The notes under the pieces are model-generated. The model did not search any database and was not told the origin of the DNA. It saw only the letters and a list, made by a program, of their open reading frames with translations. Both the position numbers and the translations under genes were made by a program. Below, one piece after another: positions 42,135 through 50,238 of a stretch of 64,000 nt of DNA. Source of the DNA: an uncultured Blautia sp. (GTDB lineage Bacteria > Bacillota > Clostridia > Lachnospirales > Lachnospiraceae); contig URMH01000005.1 in the NCBI GenBank assembly GCA_900549015.1, positions 21,834 to 85,833 of the forward strand. Reading direction: 5' to 3'. Position 1 is the stretch's first letter. Each line of letters opens with the position of its first letter.

Positions 42135-44393
42135 TTACTTACGGTTATAGTTAATCAGGCAGCCCTTCAAAATAATCTCTCTCTCGTCGTCTGTCAGTTC
42201 CCCTAAGGTAACTTCAAACTCTCTCAGAGAATCTTCTCCTGCCACATATCCTTTGATCACTTCTGCCTTCTCTTCCACTGCTTTTCTGATTTCCGAGAAG
42301 AACAGATAATCTCCGTTTTTAAACGGAAGCTCGCCTTCCGGAATTAAGAATGGCAGCATACCCCAGTTGATAAGGTTGGAGCGGTAACGCTTTGTAGCGT
42401 ATTCATTTGCAATATTTGCCCAGCCTCCGAGAACCTTCTGGCAGGACGCAGCCTGCTCTCTGGCAGAACCGTCGCCCGGTTTTACGGCAAAGATCGTACT
42501 TCCCACGCCTAAATTATCTTTTCCCACTTCTGGGAAATCTTTATGGATTACATCAAGAACTGCTTTCAGCTCAGGAACTGCCTCAACAGGGCATTTTCCG
42601 TCCTGGATCGCCTGCTGCGCTTTCTGGATCTCCTTTGCACGTCCCACATATGCAGGATCTTTTCTGGAAAGAGTAAATTCTGCCAGTCCCAGAGGATTGG
42701 AACGGTAGGAAGAAGTCTCTCCGGAAGGAATCAGCTCGTCCGTTGTTGTTACCGGATCGTGGATTTCTGAAACCACTTTCAGCACAAGGTTATCTGCGAG
42801 AGCCGCCATCTTCGGCCAGTCTTTGATGTTCGGTCCGAACTGGATCTCAACAGACGGATCTGCCACGCCCTTGCTGTCAAATACGCGGTTATCATAAATT
42901 GTCTTATCAAAGAAATACTTCTGGTTTGTGTAATCTCCTGTATATTCCTCTGCGGAGGTAAGGAAGCCTTTATTTGCCGCTGTTGCTGCAATGGAACGGG
43001 CGTCCATAAGAGCAACAGAAGAAATCTGTCCGTTCTGGATCTTGGAACCTTCGCGGTTCGGGAAGTTTCTTGTTGTATGGCGGATACTGAAGGCATTATT
43101 TGCCGGCGTATCTCCTGCTCCGAAGCACGGACCGCAGAAGGCTGTTTTTACAACTGCGCCTGTTGCAAGAAGGTCTGCAAGAACGCCGTTCTTTGCAAGC
43201 TCCATATAAATCGGCGTACTTGCCGGATATACGCTTAAAGTAAAGGCGTCCGCTCCGATGCTGCTGCCCTTTAATATATCAGCCGCAGCACAGATATTTT
43301 CAAATCCGCCGCCTGCACAGCCAGCAATGATACCCTGATCTACATAAAGCTTTCCATCTACTACTTTGTCCTTCAGTGTAAACGGAACTTTTCCGTCAAG
43401 GCTTATCTGCGCCTTTTTCTCCACATCAGCCAGAATATCCTTAAGATTTCCTTTCAGCTCGTCAATGGTATACGTATTGCTCGGATGGAACGGCATGGCG
43501 ATCATAGGCTTGATCTCCTCCAGATCGATTTCCACACAGCCATCGTAATAAGCAACTTTTCCCGGCTTTAATTCTTTATAATCTTCTTTTCTTCCATGAA
43601 TTTCATAGAACTCTTCAATCTTCTCATCTGTCTGCCAGATAGAGGAAAGACATGTTGTCTCTGTGGTCATAACGTCAATGCCGATTCGGAAATCTGCACT
43701 TAAATTTTTCACACCAGGTCCTACAAATTCCATTACTTTATTTTTCACATATCCATTTGCGAAAACCTTTCCGATAATTGCGAGGGCAACGTCCTGCGGA
43801 CCTACACCCGGACGTGGAGTACCTTTCAGGTAAATAGCAACTACACCCGGCATATTAATGTCGTATGTCTGAGAGAGAAGCTGTTTTACAAGCTCAGGTC
43901 CGCCTTCTCCCATTGCCATTGTTCCAAGAGCGCCGTAACGTGTATGACTGTCTGAACCGAGGATCATTTTTCCGCCTGCTGCCAGCATTTCTCTTGCAAA
44001 CTGGTGGATAACTGCCTGGTGAGGAGGTACGTATACACCGCCGTATTTCTTCGCACAGGTAAGGCCAAACATATGGTCATCTTCATTAATTGTTCCGCCT
44101 ACTGCACATAAGGAATTGTGACAGTTTGTAAGCACATAGGGAACCGGAAATTTCTCAAGTCCTGACGCACGTGCTGTCTGAATAATTCCCACGAATGTAA
44201 TATCGTGAGAAGTCAGCTTGTCAAATTTAATCTGAAGCTTTTCCATATTCCCGGAAGTGTTGTGATCTTCCAGAATTCCGTATGCAATTGTATTTTTTGC
44301 TGCCTCCTCCCTGGAAACCGGAAGGGAAGCTGCGGATTCTTCTACAATCTTCTCGCCGTCCACGAGATATACGCCGGTATCATATAATTTCAT
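42135..44393 (-). CDS. Aconitase-family hydratase (YbhJ-like)
   Basis: 752 aa, aconitase superfamily with a 4Fe-4S cluster: ligand candidates are the Cys in IIAGCAGGGFENI and the pair CGPC in TAFCGPCFGAGDTP. Other marks are LGSDSHTRYGALGTMAMGEG, TTRNFPNREGSK and the C-terminal swivel domain (ANEYATKRYRSNLINWGMLP). It more closely resembles the hydratase/YbhJ subgroup common in Lachnospiraceae than the main AcnA/AcnB. The substrate may be citrate or another tricarboxylate. Single gene with its own terminator. Confidence 0.87.
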   Translation of the reverse strand: MKLYDTGVYLVDGEKIVEESAASLPVSREEAAKNTIAYGILEDHNTSGNMEKLQIKFDKLTSHDITFVGIIQTARASGLEKFPVPYVLTNCHNSLCAVGGTINEDDHMFGLTCAKKYGGVYVPPHQAVIHQFAREMLAAGGKMILGSDSHTRYGALGTMAMGEGGPELVKQLLSQTYDINMPGVVAIYLKGTPRPGVGPQDVALAIIGKVFANGYVKNKVMEFVGPGVKNLSADFRIGIDVMTTETTCLSSIWQTDEKIEEFYEIHGRKEDYKELKPGKVAYYDGCVEIDLEEIKPMIAMPFHPSNTYTIDELKGNLKDILADVEKKAQISLDGKVPFTLKDKVVDGKLYVDQGIIAGCAGGGFENICAAADILKGSSIGADAFTLSVYPASTPIYMELAKNGVLADLLATGAVVKTAFCGPCFGAGDTPANNAFSIRHTTRNFPNREGSKIQNGQISSVALMDARSIAATAANKGFLTSAEEYTGDYTNQKYFFDKTIYDNRVFDSKGVADPSVEIQFGPNIKDWPKMAALADNLVLKVVSEIHDPVTTTDELIPSGETSSYRSNPLGLAEFTLSRKDPAYVGRAKEIQKAQQAIQDGKCPVEAVPELKAVLDVIHKDFPEVGKDNLGVGSTIFAVKPGDGSAREQAASCQKVLGGWANIANEYATKRYRSNLINWGMLPFLIPEGELPFKNGDYLFFSEIRKAVEEKAEVIKGYVAGEDSLREFEVTLGELTDDEREIILKGCLINYNRK

Positions 44394-44590
44394 AATCGTA
44401 TCCTCCGTATATGAATGTTGGTTATTGTTTCTGTGATGAACTTTATTATAGTAGATTTCCTACTGTTTGTCACCTCTTATTTCTTTTTCGGCTTTTTCCA
44501 TAGCTTCCGCCGTCACTCTTTTCGCTCTTTCCATCACAAGATTACTATATTCCCGCGCGGCGCTGTACAACATCTTATGACATTTTTAAA

Positions 44591-44618
44591 GGAGCTGTCG
44601 CACTAAAGCGACAGCCCC
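44591..44618 (-). terminator. Terminator of the peptide-CPBP operon
   Basis: 11-bp stem (44591-44601, 44608-44618) with a 6-nt loop and one G-U pair on the minus strand, 8 bp after the CPBP stop. The rest of 44394-44590 shows no gene; it holds the aconitase-family leader. Confidence 0.7.
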
Positions 44619-44625
44619 CTCTACA

Positions 44626-45525
44626 TTAAATGTTTCTTTTTGCTTTTTCCTGTTTTTTTATTATATATACCGCTATAAAAATTACAATTCCATACGAAAT
44701 TATGGATACAAGTGACGCTTCTACTCCAAATTTTCCACCTGTTACTAAAGGATTTTTTTGTGACATTACAAAAGTATAAATACAAGGATCCCATATTTCC
44801 ACTTCTTGCTTCAGCGCGAATACATCTCCTATAATAAGCATATTCCAAATTCCATGTATCCAAACACCACACCATACAGAACCGGTGGCGTAGACAATTA
44901 CACTCATCATTACACTGAAACATACTCCCGCCACTAGCAAAAGCACTTGGGAAACAATTTCTGCTTCTGCAACCCAACTAAAGTGTATTACTGTAAAACT
45001 CAAAGCCGAAACAGTTATGGCTATTTTTTTACCAACAACCATTTCCAAACTTTTCATCATAAGACCTCTAACTGCGCATTCCTCTATAATCCCAGCCGTA
45101 ATTCCCATAAATAAAGTGCCGAAAATTTCTTCCTGCATTTCTATAGAAGACATATTTCCCTTTATTACCTGCCCTCCTGCTAGCATCATCGTTGTAACTA
45201 AAACTGTCAAAGGAAGTACAAATGCCACAATTATCCAAATTCCCTTTCCATATGGTTTTCCCAAACCTATATCTTTTAGGTCTTTTCTCATAATAAATCT
45301 CAGATAGAAACAAAGCATTAGCAAAAAACTAATTATTTGCGAAATATAACTCATAATTACTTGAACAGGAGCGGATAAATTACGCATTGCCATATAAACT
45401 AATATTGAAATATTATTAGCCCAATAAGGGAACATAAAAGCAAAAAAAACATGTATACAAGCAACTGTAATTTTTTTTATTTTAGTATAACAACGAACTT
45501 TATCTCGTTTGTTTACTTTTCTCAT
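44626..45525 (-). CDS. CPBP family intramembrane metalloprotease
   Basis: 299 aa, about eight membrane helices. All three CPBP (Abi) motifs are present: E148-E149-x3-R153 (IIEECAVRG), F177-x3-H181 (FTVIHFS) and H224-x3-N228 (HGIWNM). Family members process prenylated proteins in eukaryotes, and in Firmicutes often mature or give immunity to small peptides. The start overlaps the stop of the 41-aa secreted peptide by an ATGA, so peptide and protease are made together. Confidence 0.9.
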   Translation of the reverse strand: MRKVNKRDKVRCYTKIKKITVACIHVFFAFMFPYWANNISILVYMAMRNLSAPVQVIMSYISQIISFLLMLCFYLRFIMRKDLKDIGLGKPYGKGIWIIVAFVLPLTVLVTTMMLAGGQVIKGNMSSIEMQEEIFGTLFMGITAGIIEECAVRGLMMKSLEMVVGKKIAITVSALSFTVIHFSWVAEAEIVSQVLLLVAGVCFSVMMSVIVYATGSVWCGVWIHGIWNMLIIGDVFALKQEVEIWDPCIYTFVMSQKNPLVTGGKFGVEASLVSIISYGIVIFIAVYIIKKQEKAKRNI

Positions 45526-45647
45526 TTTTTATTATTCTCACCAGAAGTCAGAATATCTTCACTACCCGCTGCAAACACAGTTGTACTTCCCATTGAACCA
45601 ACCATTACTACTGTTCCCAATAACATTGCTATCATTTTTTTATTCAT
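45522..45647 (-). CDS. 41-aa secreted peptide precursor
   Basis: Starts at ATG 45645-45647 after AAAAGGAG with 9-bp spacing. An in-frame upstream start (45740) would cross the promoter and is rejected. Residues 1-26 form a clear Sec signal peptide (basic MNKK, hydrophobic core, STTVFAA). Cleavage after VFA or VFAA leaves a charged 14-15-residue peptide, GSEDILTSGENNKK. No Cys, so no AgrD-type ring. It is coupled to a CPBP protease and preceded by two operators. A signalling peptide, a small bacteriocin or a decoy substrate are all possible. Confidence 0.7.
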   Translation of the reverse strand: MNKKMIAMLLGTVVMVGSMGSTTVFAAGSEDILTSGENNKK

Positions 45648-45705
45648 TTTACTCTTCTCCTTTTGCTTTACTTTTTCAATGAGGCTGTCGACTAACCTTA
45701 GTTTT

Positions 45706-45733
45706 ATTATACTCATTTGATCCTTAATGTCTA
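45706..45733 (-). promoter_or_regulatory. Probable promoter of the peptide-CPBP operon
   Basis: Minus strand TAGACA (45728-45733), 16-bp spacer, TATAAT (45706-45711). The two 21-bp operators lie 19 and 43 bp upstream of the -35. Confidence 0.5.
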
Positions 45734-45751
45734 TTGACACATTTCACAAAA

Positions 45752-45796
45752 TGTCCTATTGTTTTTAGGTCATATTGTCCTATTAATTTTAGGTCA
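45752..45796. promoter_or_regulatory. Two tandem 21-bp operators before the peptide gene
   Basis: Copies at 45752-45772 and 45776-45796, both TGTCCTA-N7-TAGGTCA on the plus strand, 24 bp apart centre to centre. A third, perfectly symmetrical copy lies at the M56-blaI promoter (47568-47588). Most likely bound by the BlaI protein of this cluster. Confidence 0.65.
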
Positions 45797-45811
45797 TTCG
45801 TGTGAAATAAA

Positions 45812-45842
45812 AAGGCGTACCATTTTCAAAACGATCCGCCTT
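45812..45842 (-). terminator. Terminator of the M56-blaI operon
   Basis: AAGGCG (45837-45842 read on the minus strand) pairs with CGCCTT (45812-45817), with inner pairing including G-U pairs, then TTTATTTC. It lies just past the blaI stop. Confidence 0.6.
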
Positions 45843-45852
45843 CTTATCCTTT

Positions 45853-46245
45853 CTACTTTTCTTTATCTTCTAATTGATCCAAGTAATCTCTTAATTCCTG
45901 TGCAGTTTCGTGACTTATTCTTTCTCCTCCAGTAAAAGCTTGAACAAATTTTAACAGCGAATTATCAAATGACTCCTTACATAACTGCTTCATCCATACT
46001 TTAATATGCATTTGTTTTGTTCTTGAAGGATAATAAAGATACTTTTTTCCTGATATATCTGTTTTAATATGTCCTTCTTTTTGTAAAATTGTCAAAAAGG
46101 AACTTAACGTCTGTTTTTTCCAATCTTTTTTCTTAATTTCATTAAAGTAGTCTAAAATTTCTCTAAAACTCAACTTCCGACCAGATTCCCAAAAAAATTC
46201 CATTAATTCATATTCTGTTTCTGACAATCCAAATTTTTTTTCCAT
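45853..46245 (-). CDS. blaI: BlaI/MecI family winged-helix repressor
   Basis: 130 aa. The family N-terminus is clear: LSETEYELMEFFWESGRKLS, then the recognition helix region WKKQTLSSFLTILQKEGHI and the wing GKKYLYYPS. The C-terminal dimerisation helices hold the region usually cut when the BlaR1 partner is triggered. It lies 13 bp after the M56 protease gene. It probably binds the three TGTCCTA-N7-TAGGNCA operators in the cluster. Confidence 0.9.
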   Translation of the reverse strand: MEKKFGLSETEYELMEFFWESGRKLSFREILDYFNEIKKKDWKKQTLSSFLTILQKEGHIKTDISGKKYLYYPSRTKQMHIKVWMKQLCKESFDNSLLKFVQAFTGGERISHETAQELRDYLDQLEDKEK

Positions 46246-46258
46246 TTTTCACCTCTTC

Positions 46259-47560
46259 CTAATGCGGACATTTTTCCCATGTTTCTGCATGATTAAAAGA
46301 TTCTTCTACTATATAACCACATTTTTTACATCGTTTCGCATTATAATAATCAATTCTACATCCGTTTCCTTTTTTTGAATGAAACTTTCTAATTCCTTTC
46401 ACATATGAATGATTACAATGTGCCATTGTATCTTGTCCTTCAATAGAATACACCCTACCAAATTCATCAATAAAATAATCATCATATGGAATTTTCTCAA
46501 CCTCAATTTCTCCTATTATAAACTCTTCTTCCGTTTCTACAGGAAAATTACTCTCTACATCTTTCGTTTCCAGAGGGATTTCATATGCGAAAACCGAAAA
46601 TGTTCCTGCCATTATCATAAGCATACCAATTACTATAGCTATTATCATATAACTCCTACCTTTTCTCATGATTAACTCTATCCTTTTCTTTATGTTATTT
46701 TTGTTGTTTTTCCCAAATCCAATTTTCACAACAGATACTTCCGACTTTTTCTCGGATAAATCAATTAAAAGTTTACAATACGCTACTTTTTCTCGTCTAT
46801 TCATATTGCTGACAGCAAACTCATCAGCATACTCTTCATTAACGCATAATAATTTATATACATAATAATAGTTTAATGGATTATACCAATGCACTGCTAC
46901 TACTGCAACTGCCAAAGCCCCCCACCACATATCTCCATGTTTTATATGTGCCAACTCATGTCTTAAAATACTGCACCAATTACTTTCTTTTAATTTTTCT
47001 CCTACCGGCATCGCTATTATCTTTTTTCTTAGCCCTGACGCAAACGGGCTCTCTTCTTTACAAATTTTAATACACTTTACATTTATTTTTAGCTTAATTT
47101 CCTCTTTTATTTGCTGTAATATCTTCCGTTCCTCATCTGTTATTGTTCCACTTTCCTCACCCATAATATTTTTTTGTACATTTCTATATTTTTTCATTTT
47201 AAAAAGCAAAATAATAAGAGAACCCAAAAAAGCTATTATCTCCAGAATAATAAGCGTTTTCATAGACTTCGATAACATTACATTTCCGTTTCTAAGCGCA
47301 ACCGAAAATGTTTTATCTAATTTTCCTTCTAACTGCTGTACTCTACCCCCGCATCGAAATAGCCCTAACGTGTGGTAAAAATCCACGATATGGCTTTTAT
47401 AATACGCAAGCGGAAATAGATAAAAGAAAAGAGGAATTAATAATAAATTTCGCTTCCACCTTGCTTTCATTTTGTTTCCCAATAACCTATTCATTATTTC
47501 CCACGTAAGAAAAGTAACCGAACCTGATAAAACCATTATTAAACGAATACTATATTCCAT
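46259..47560 (-). CDS. BlaR1/MecR1-type M56 membrane metalloprotease with Cys-rich outer domain
   Basis: 433 aa. Membrane helices near the N-terminus and at about 101-120; zinc protease motif HELAH at 201-205 with the downstream NEEYADEFA (241-249); last helix at about 304-325. The outer C-terminal part (326-433) is not the penicillin-binding domain of BlaR1: it is ~108 residues, acidic, then Cys/His-rich (CNHSYVKGIRK, CKKCGYIVEE, AETWEKCPH). It should cleave BlaI after sensing a signal. The ATG directly follows AAGG with no spacer, which is poor, but the promoter and operator just upstream fit this start. Confidence 0.87.
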   Translation of the reverse strand: MEYSIRLIMVLSGSVTFLTWEIMNRLLGNKMKARWKRNLLLIPLFFYLFPLAYYKSHIVDFYHTLGLFRCGGRVQQLEGKLDKTFSVALRNGNVMLSKSMKTLIILEIIAFLGSLIILLFKMKKYRNVQKNIMGEESGTITDEERKILQQIKEEIKLKINVKCIKICKEESPFASGLRKKIIAMPVGEKLKESNWCSILRHELAHIKHGDMWWGALAVAVVAVHWYNPLNYYYVYKLLCVNEEYADEFAVSNMNRREKVAYCKLLIDLSEKKSEVSVVKIGFGKNNKNNIKKRIELIMRKGRSYMIIAIVIGMLMIMAGTFSVFAYEIPLETKDVESNFPVETEEEFIIGEIEVEKIPYDDYFIDEFGRVYSIEGQDTMAHCNHSYVKGIRKFHSKKGNGCRIDYYNAKRCKKCGYIVEESFNHAETWEKCPH

Positions 47561-47567
47561 CCTTAAC

Positions 47568-47616
47568 TGTCCTATCGTTTTTAGGACATTATATCGTCTT
47601 TTTATTAACCTGTCAA
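47568..47616 (-). promoter_or_regulatory. Consensus promoter of M56-blaI with perfect overlapping operator
   Basis: Minus strand TTGACA (47611-47616), 17-bp spacer, TATAAT (47588-47593): both hexamers fully consensus. The operator TGTCCTA-N7-TAGGACA (47568-47588) abuts the -10 and covers the start point, so its binding protein must repress. The -35 lies over the LytTR gene stop. Confidence 0.85.
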
Positions 47617-48290
47617 TCCAAAATCACAAACCTGCTAATATCCAATACATCTCCATTCACCATTTTAATCGATCTATAATTGATTTCCTTCGCGTAATGC
47701 AGATTAATCAAACAGAATTTGTGGATACGCAGAAACATCCCCTCCGGGCATTCCTTTTCCACCTCCGATAATTTTCCGTAAAAGTTCTGTATCTCGTTTT
47801 CCTTTACAATATTAATTTTTCTTCCGTCACTTTGAAAATACAAAATGTCTTTATACATAATGCGATAAGTATTTCCCTGATTTTTATATGTAAAATTGCA
47901 TTCATTCTTACCGATAATATGAAACATTTTCTCCATAACATGACAGAGCTTTTCCTTTTTTATCGGCTTCACCAGAAAATCAAACGGCTGGTTCTGAAAT
48001 AATTCCAGTGCATACTCCTTCTTAGAAGAAATATACACCAGAAACATTTCTGAATTTCTCAATTCCTCCCGAATACACTTTCCGATTTCCACACCGTTCG
48101 CACCCGGCAGTTCAATATCCAGAAAAAGAATCGCCGGAACTGTCTCACGTTTCAGATACTTCATCAGAGCATTCCCATCATAAAAAATGTCTGTTTCCAG
48201 ATTTATACACTTTTCAAAAGCAAATTCCCGGAGGATTTTTTCCATCTCCGCACAAGTGCTTATTTCATCATCGCATATAATAGCCCGCAT
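47613..48290 (-). CDS. LytTR-type response regulator, no kinase nearby
   Basis: 225 aa from ATG 48288-48290 (AGGAGG seven bases before), preferred over 48338. Receiver domain 1-120 with the acidic pair in IICDDE, phospho-acceptor Asp in ILFLDIELPGANG and Lys in FDFLVKPIKKEK. LytTR DNA-binding domain from about 130 (IMYKDILYFQSDGRKINIV, EVEKECPEGMFLRIHKFCLI). Such regulators usually answer peptide-sensing HPK10 kinases; none is in the window. Neighbour of the peptide cluster and downstream of the tad genes. Confidence 0.9.
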   Translation of the reverse strand: MRAIICDDEISTCAEMEKILREFAFEKCINLETDIFYDGNALMKYLKRETVPAILFLDIELPGANGVEIGKCIREELRNSEMFLVYISSKKEYALELFQNQPFDFLVKPIKKEKLCHVMEKMFHIIGKNECNFTYKNQGNTYRIMYKDILYFQSDGRKINIVKENEIQNFYGKLSEVEKECPEGMFLRIHKFCLINLHYAKEINYRSIKMVNGDVLDISRFVILD

Positions 48291-48313
48291 CTCCTTACCT
48301 CCTGTTATTTCAT

Positions 48314-48342
48314 ATACTACCCCATTCTTCTCTTCCATGCAA
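48314..48342 (-). promoter_or_regulatory. Promoter of the LytTR regulator gene
   Basis: Minus strand TTGCAT (48337-48342), 17-bp spacer, TAGTAT (48314-48319). It lets the regulator be expressed without the tad operon. Confidence 0.5.
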
Positions 48343-48386
48343 GCTACTTCACGATTCCCTTAAAGCCCTGTTTATTCGAGATATTT

Positions 48387-49817
48387 TCACTTTAAAAACA
48401 CATATCTTGCCTGTGCAAAATCCACCTCGTCCTCATTCTGAAGCTGATAATCCTCCCCCTCTTTTAAAAGTCTCCCGTTGACAGCCGTTCCATTTCTGGA
48501 GTTTAAATCGCTGAGATAATATTCCTGATCCCGCCTCCTGATTTTCGCATGAATGCGACTGACTGTAGGAAGATCGATCACTGCATCGACAGCCGTCTCC
48601 ATTTTTCCAATCACTGTCATATCCTCCTGAAGATAAATCGTTGCAAGTTCTCCCGGCTCCCTGCTTACCAGCGTTGCCGGTCCCTGTACCACTCCGGCGG
48701 AAAGCACCACCGTTTCCCCGAAATCTTTTGCTTTTGGTTCTTCCTCCAAAGTCTGTGACACAGACATCTCTTCTTCGGCGGACATTTGAGGCTGCCAGCC
48801 ATTCTCTTCCTCCTGTTCTGTCTTCCATATGGGGTCTCTCTGCATTTCCTGTCTTCCCCTTTTCTTTTCTATGCTCCCTTTATGTTTTTTTCGGAATCTG
48901 TATGCGAGCATTCCTATTCCCAGAAAAACTGCACAGCCGGAAAGCATCACTCCCGCCTGCAATCCGGGCAGAAATCCCAGAACTGCCGCTCCTGCTGTTA
49001 TAATAAGAATAAATGCTCCCAATATAGAAAAAAGGATTTTTTTCCCAAGGGAAACCGGGGATTTTTTCCCGTCTTCTCTGTCACGGTTTTCAAAGGAATT
49101 TGCTGTCTCCATTTCCCAGGGAGAATCTCCCGATTGATTTTCATATTGTTCTCTGAATTGACCTTTTTCTTTGTCGATTTCTTTCTCTTTACAGCTTTCC
49201 GGAATACGCTTTTCCCCGCCCCGGTTTTTCTGAAAACTATCCTCATTCCCGGAAAACGATTTTTCCCTGTTGTCTCTTCCTTTATAAATCTCTTCTTTTA
49301 TGCATTCCAGATGAAAGGTATCCTCAAGGGCTCTTCTGTATACGCCATACCCTAGAATAACTGCGTCTCCGTCCTCATGATCGATTTTCGGAAGGATATA
49401 TTCTGTAAGAACGCGGAAATCCTCCCTTACGTCCCCGGCTTTTCCCGGCATACAGCAGAAATACAGCTTTTTCTTTTCCACATCAAGATACATATACTCC
49501 GGCTGTACAAGAAGCTGTCCCGGATTCATAAGGTATTCTGCCATCTCCTCCATTGCCTGAACAAATCCTCCGAAAATCAGCCGCAAATCCTCCAGCCCCA
49601 TTTTTTTCGTTTCATACATGGAAGCCACCGACTGTTTCGACGTAATATCATAATACATCAGAAAGTTTCCATCAATTCTCTGGAGCCTGCATTTTAAAAG
49701 GGAGGGCATTCCGTTTCCCACAAGCATTCTTACCTGGTAAGAATCTGTATCGGGCACTTCCTCTCCATGAAGGATCAGATAATTATGATTCATATCTCTT
49801 TTATATTCTGCCCTCAT
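48387..49817 (-). CDS. DUF6382-FHA membrane protein of the tad operon
   Basis: 476 aa. N-terminal ~170 residues match the DUF6382-type domain (NYLILHGEEV, LLVQPEYMYLDVEKKKLYFCC). A charged linker follows, then two membrane helices (ILFSILGAFILIITAGAAVL; VMLSGCAVFLGIGMLAYRF), another linker, and a C-terminal FHA domain (TVIGKMETAVDAVIDLPTVS, SRIHAKIRR, LSDLNSRNGTAVNG), which binds phosphothreonine. It is the last gene of the pilus operon and points to Ser/Thr kinase control of pilus assembly. Confidence 0.83.
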   Translation of the reverse strand: MRAEYKRDMNHNYLILHGEEVPDTDSYQVRMLVGNGMPSLLKCRLQRIDGNFLMYYDITSKQSVASMYETKKMGLEDLRLIFGGFVQAMEEMAEYLMNPGQLLVQPEYMYLDVEKKKLYFCCMPGKAGDVREDFRVLTEYILPKIDHEDGDAVILGYGVYRRALEDTFHLECIKEEIYKGRDNREKSFSGNEDSFQKNRGGEKRIPESCKEKEIDKEKGQFREQYENQSGDSPWEMETANSFENRDREDGKKSPVSLGKKILFSILGAFILIITAGAAVLGFLPGLQAGVMLSGCAVFLGIGMLAYRFRKKHKGSIEKKRGRQEMQRDPIWKTEQEEENGWQPQMSAEEEMSVSQTLEEEPKAKDFGETVVLSAGVVQGPATLVSREPGELATIYLQEDMTVIGKMETAVDAVIDLPTVSRIHAKIRRRDQEYYLSDLNSRNGTAVNGRLLKEGEDYQLQNEDEVDFAQARYVFLK

Positions 49818-49818
49818 A

Positions 49819-50238
49819 TTAATCTCCTCCCAGAAGCTCCGAAGCTGCCTTCACTTTTCTCACCCAACCTACAGGACGGATCACCTTCGCCTCTCCCTTT
49901 GCGCGAAGATGCCAGGAAAGTCCTGTATATTCTTCTGTTGTGTCAAGGTCATACGTGACGACAACCTTCTTCCCTGCATCTGTCTGCGTAGAAAGATTTT
50001 CCGCCCCGAAAAATCCCAAAGAACCAAGACTCTGACTTTTTATCCGGGCAGTCTCATAAACCGGTCCGTCTTTTTTTATTCCTTCCATGCTTCCGCTGAC
50101 TGCCGATTCATATGCCGATGCAGTCAGCCACGCGCGGTTATGCACAAAAAAGAAGAGATATAAAAGTCCCATAAGGGTAAAAAGAACAAGCGGCATGACG
50201 CACGCCGTCTCTATTGTAAAACTTCCGCGTTTTATCAT
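49819..50238 (-). CDS. TadE-like minor pilin (small)
   Basis: 139 aa. MIKRGSFTIETACVMPLVLF is a prepilin-like N-terminus with the FTIE glutamate typical of TadE/TadF pseudopilins, then a membrane helix and an extracytoplasmic domain. Overlaps the prepilin peptidase gene by 4 bp. Probably processed by that peptidase and part of the Tad pilus. Confidence 0.8.
   Translation of the reverse strand: MIKRGSFTIETACVMPLVLFTLMGLLYLFFFVHNRAWLTASAYESAVSGSMEGIKKDGPVYETARIKSQSLGSLGFFGAENLSTQTDAGKKVVVTYDLDTTEEYTGLSWHLRAKGEAKVIRPVGWVRKVKAASELLGGD

Noticed and set aside
45648..45740. Longer start for the secreted peptide gene
   Set aside because: It would put 31 charged residues before the signal peptide and runs through the likely promoter; the ATG at 45647 has a good ribosome site.
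45752..45796. The two tandem operators as binding sites of the LytTR regulator
   Set aside because: LytTR sites are direct repeats about 21-22 bp apart; here each unit is itself an inverted repeat and the spacing is 24 bp, and the same unit overlaps the M56-blaI promoter as a repressor site would.
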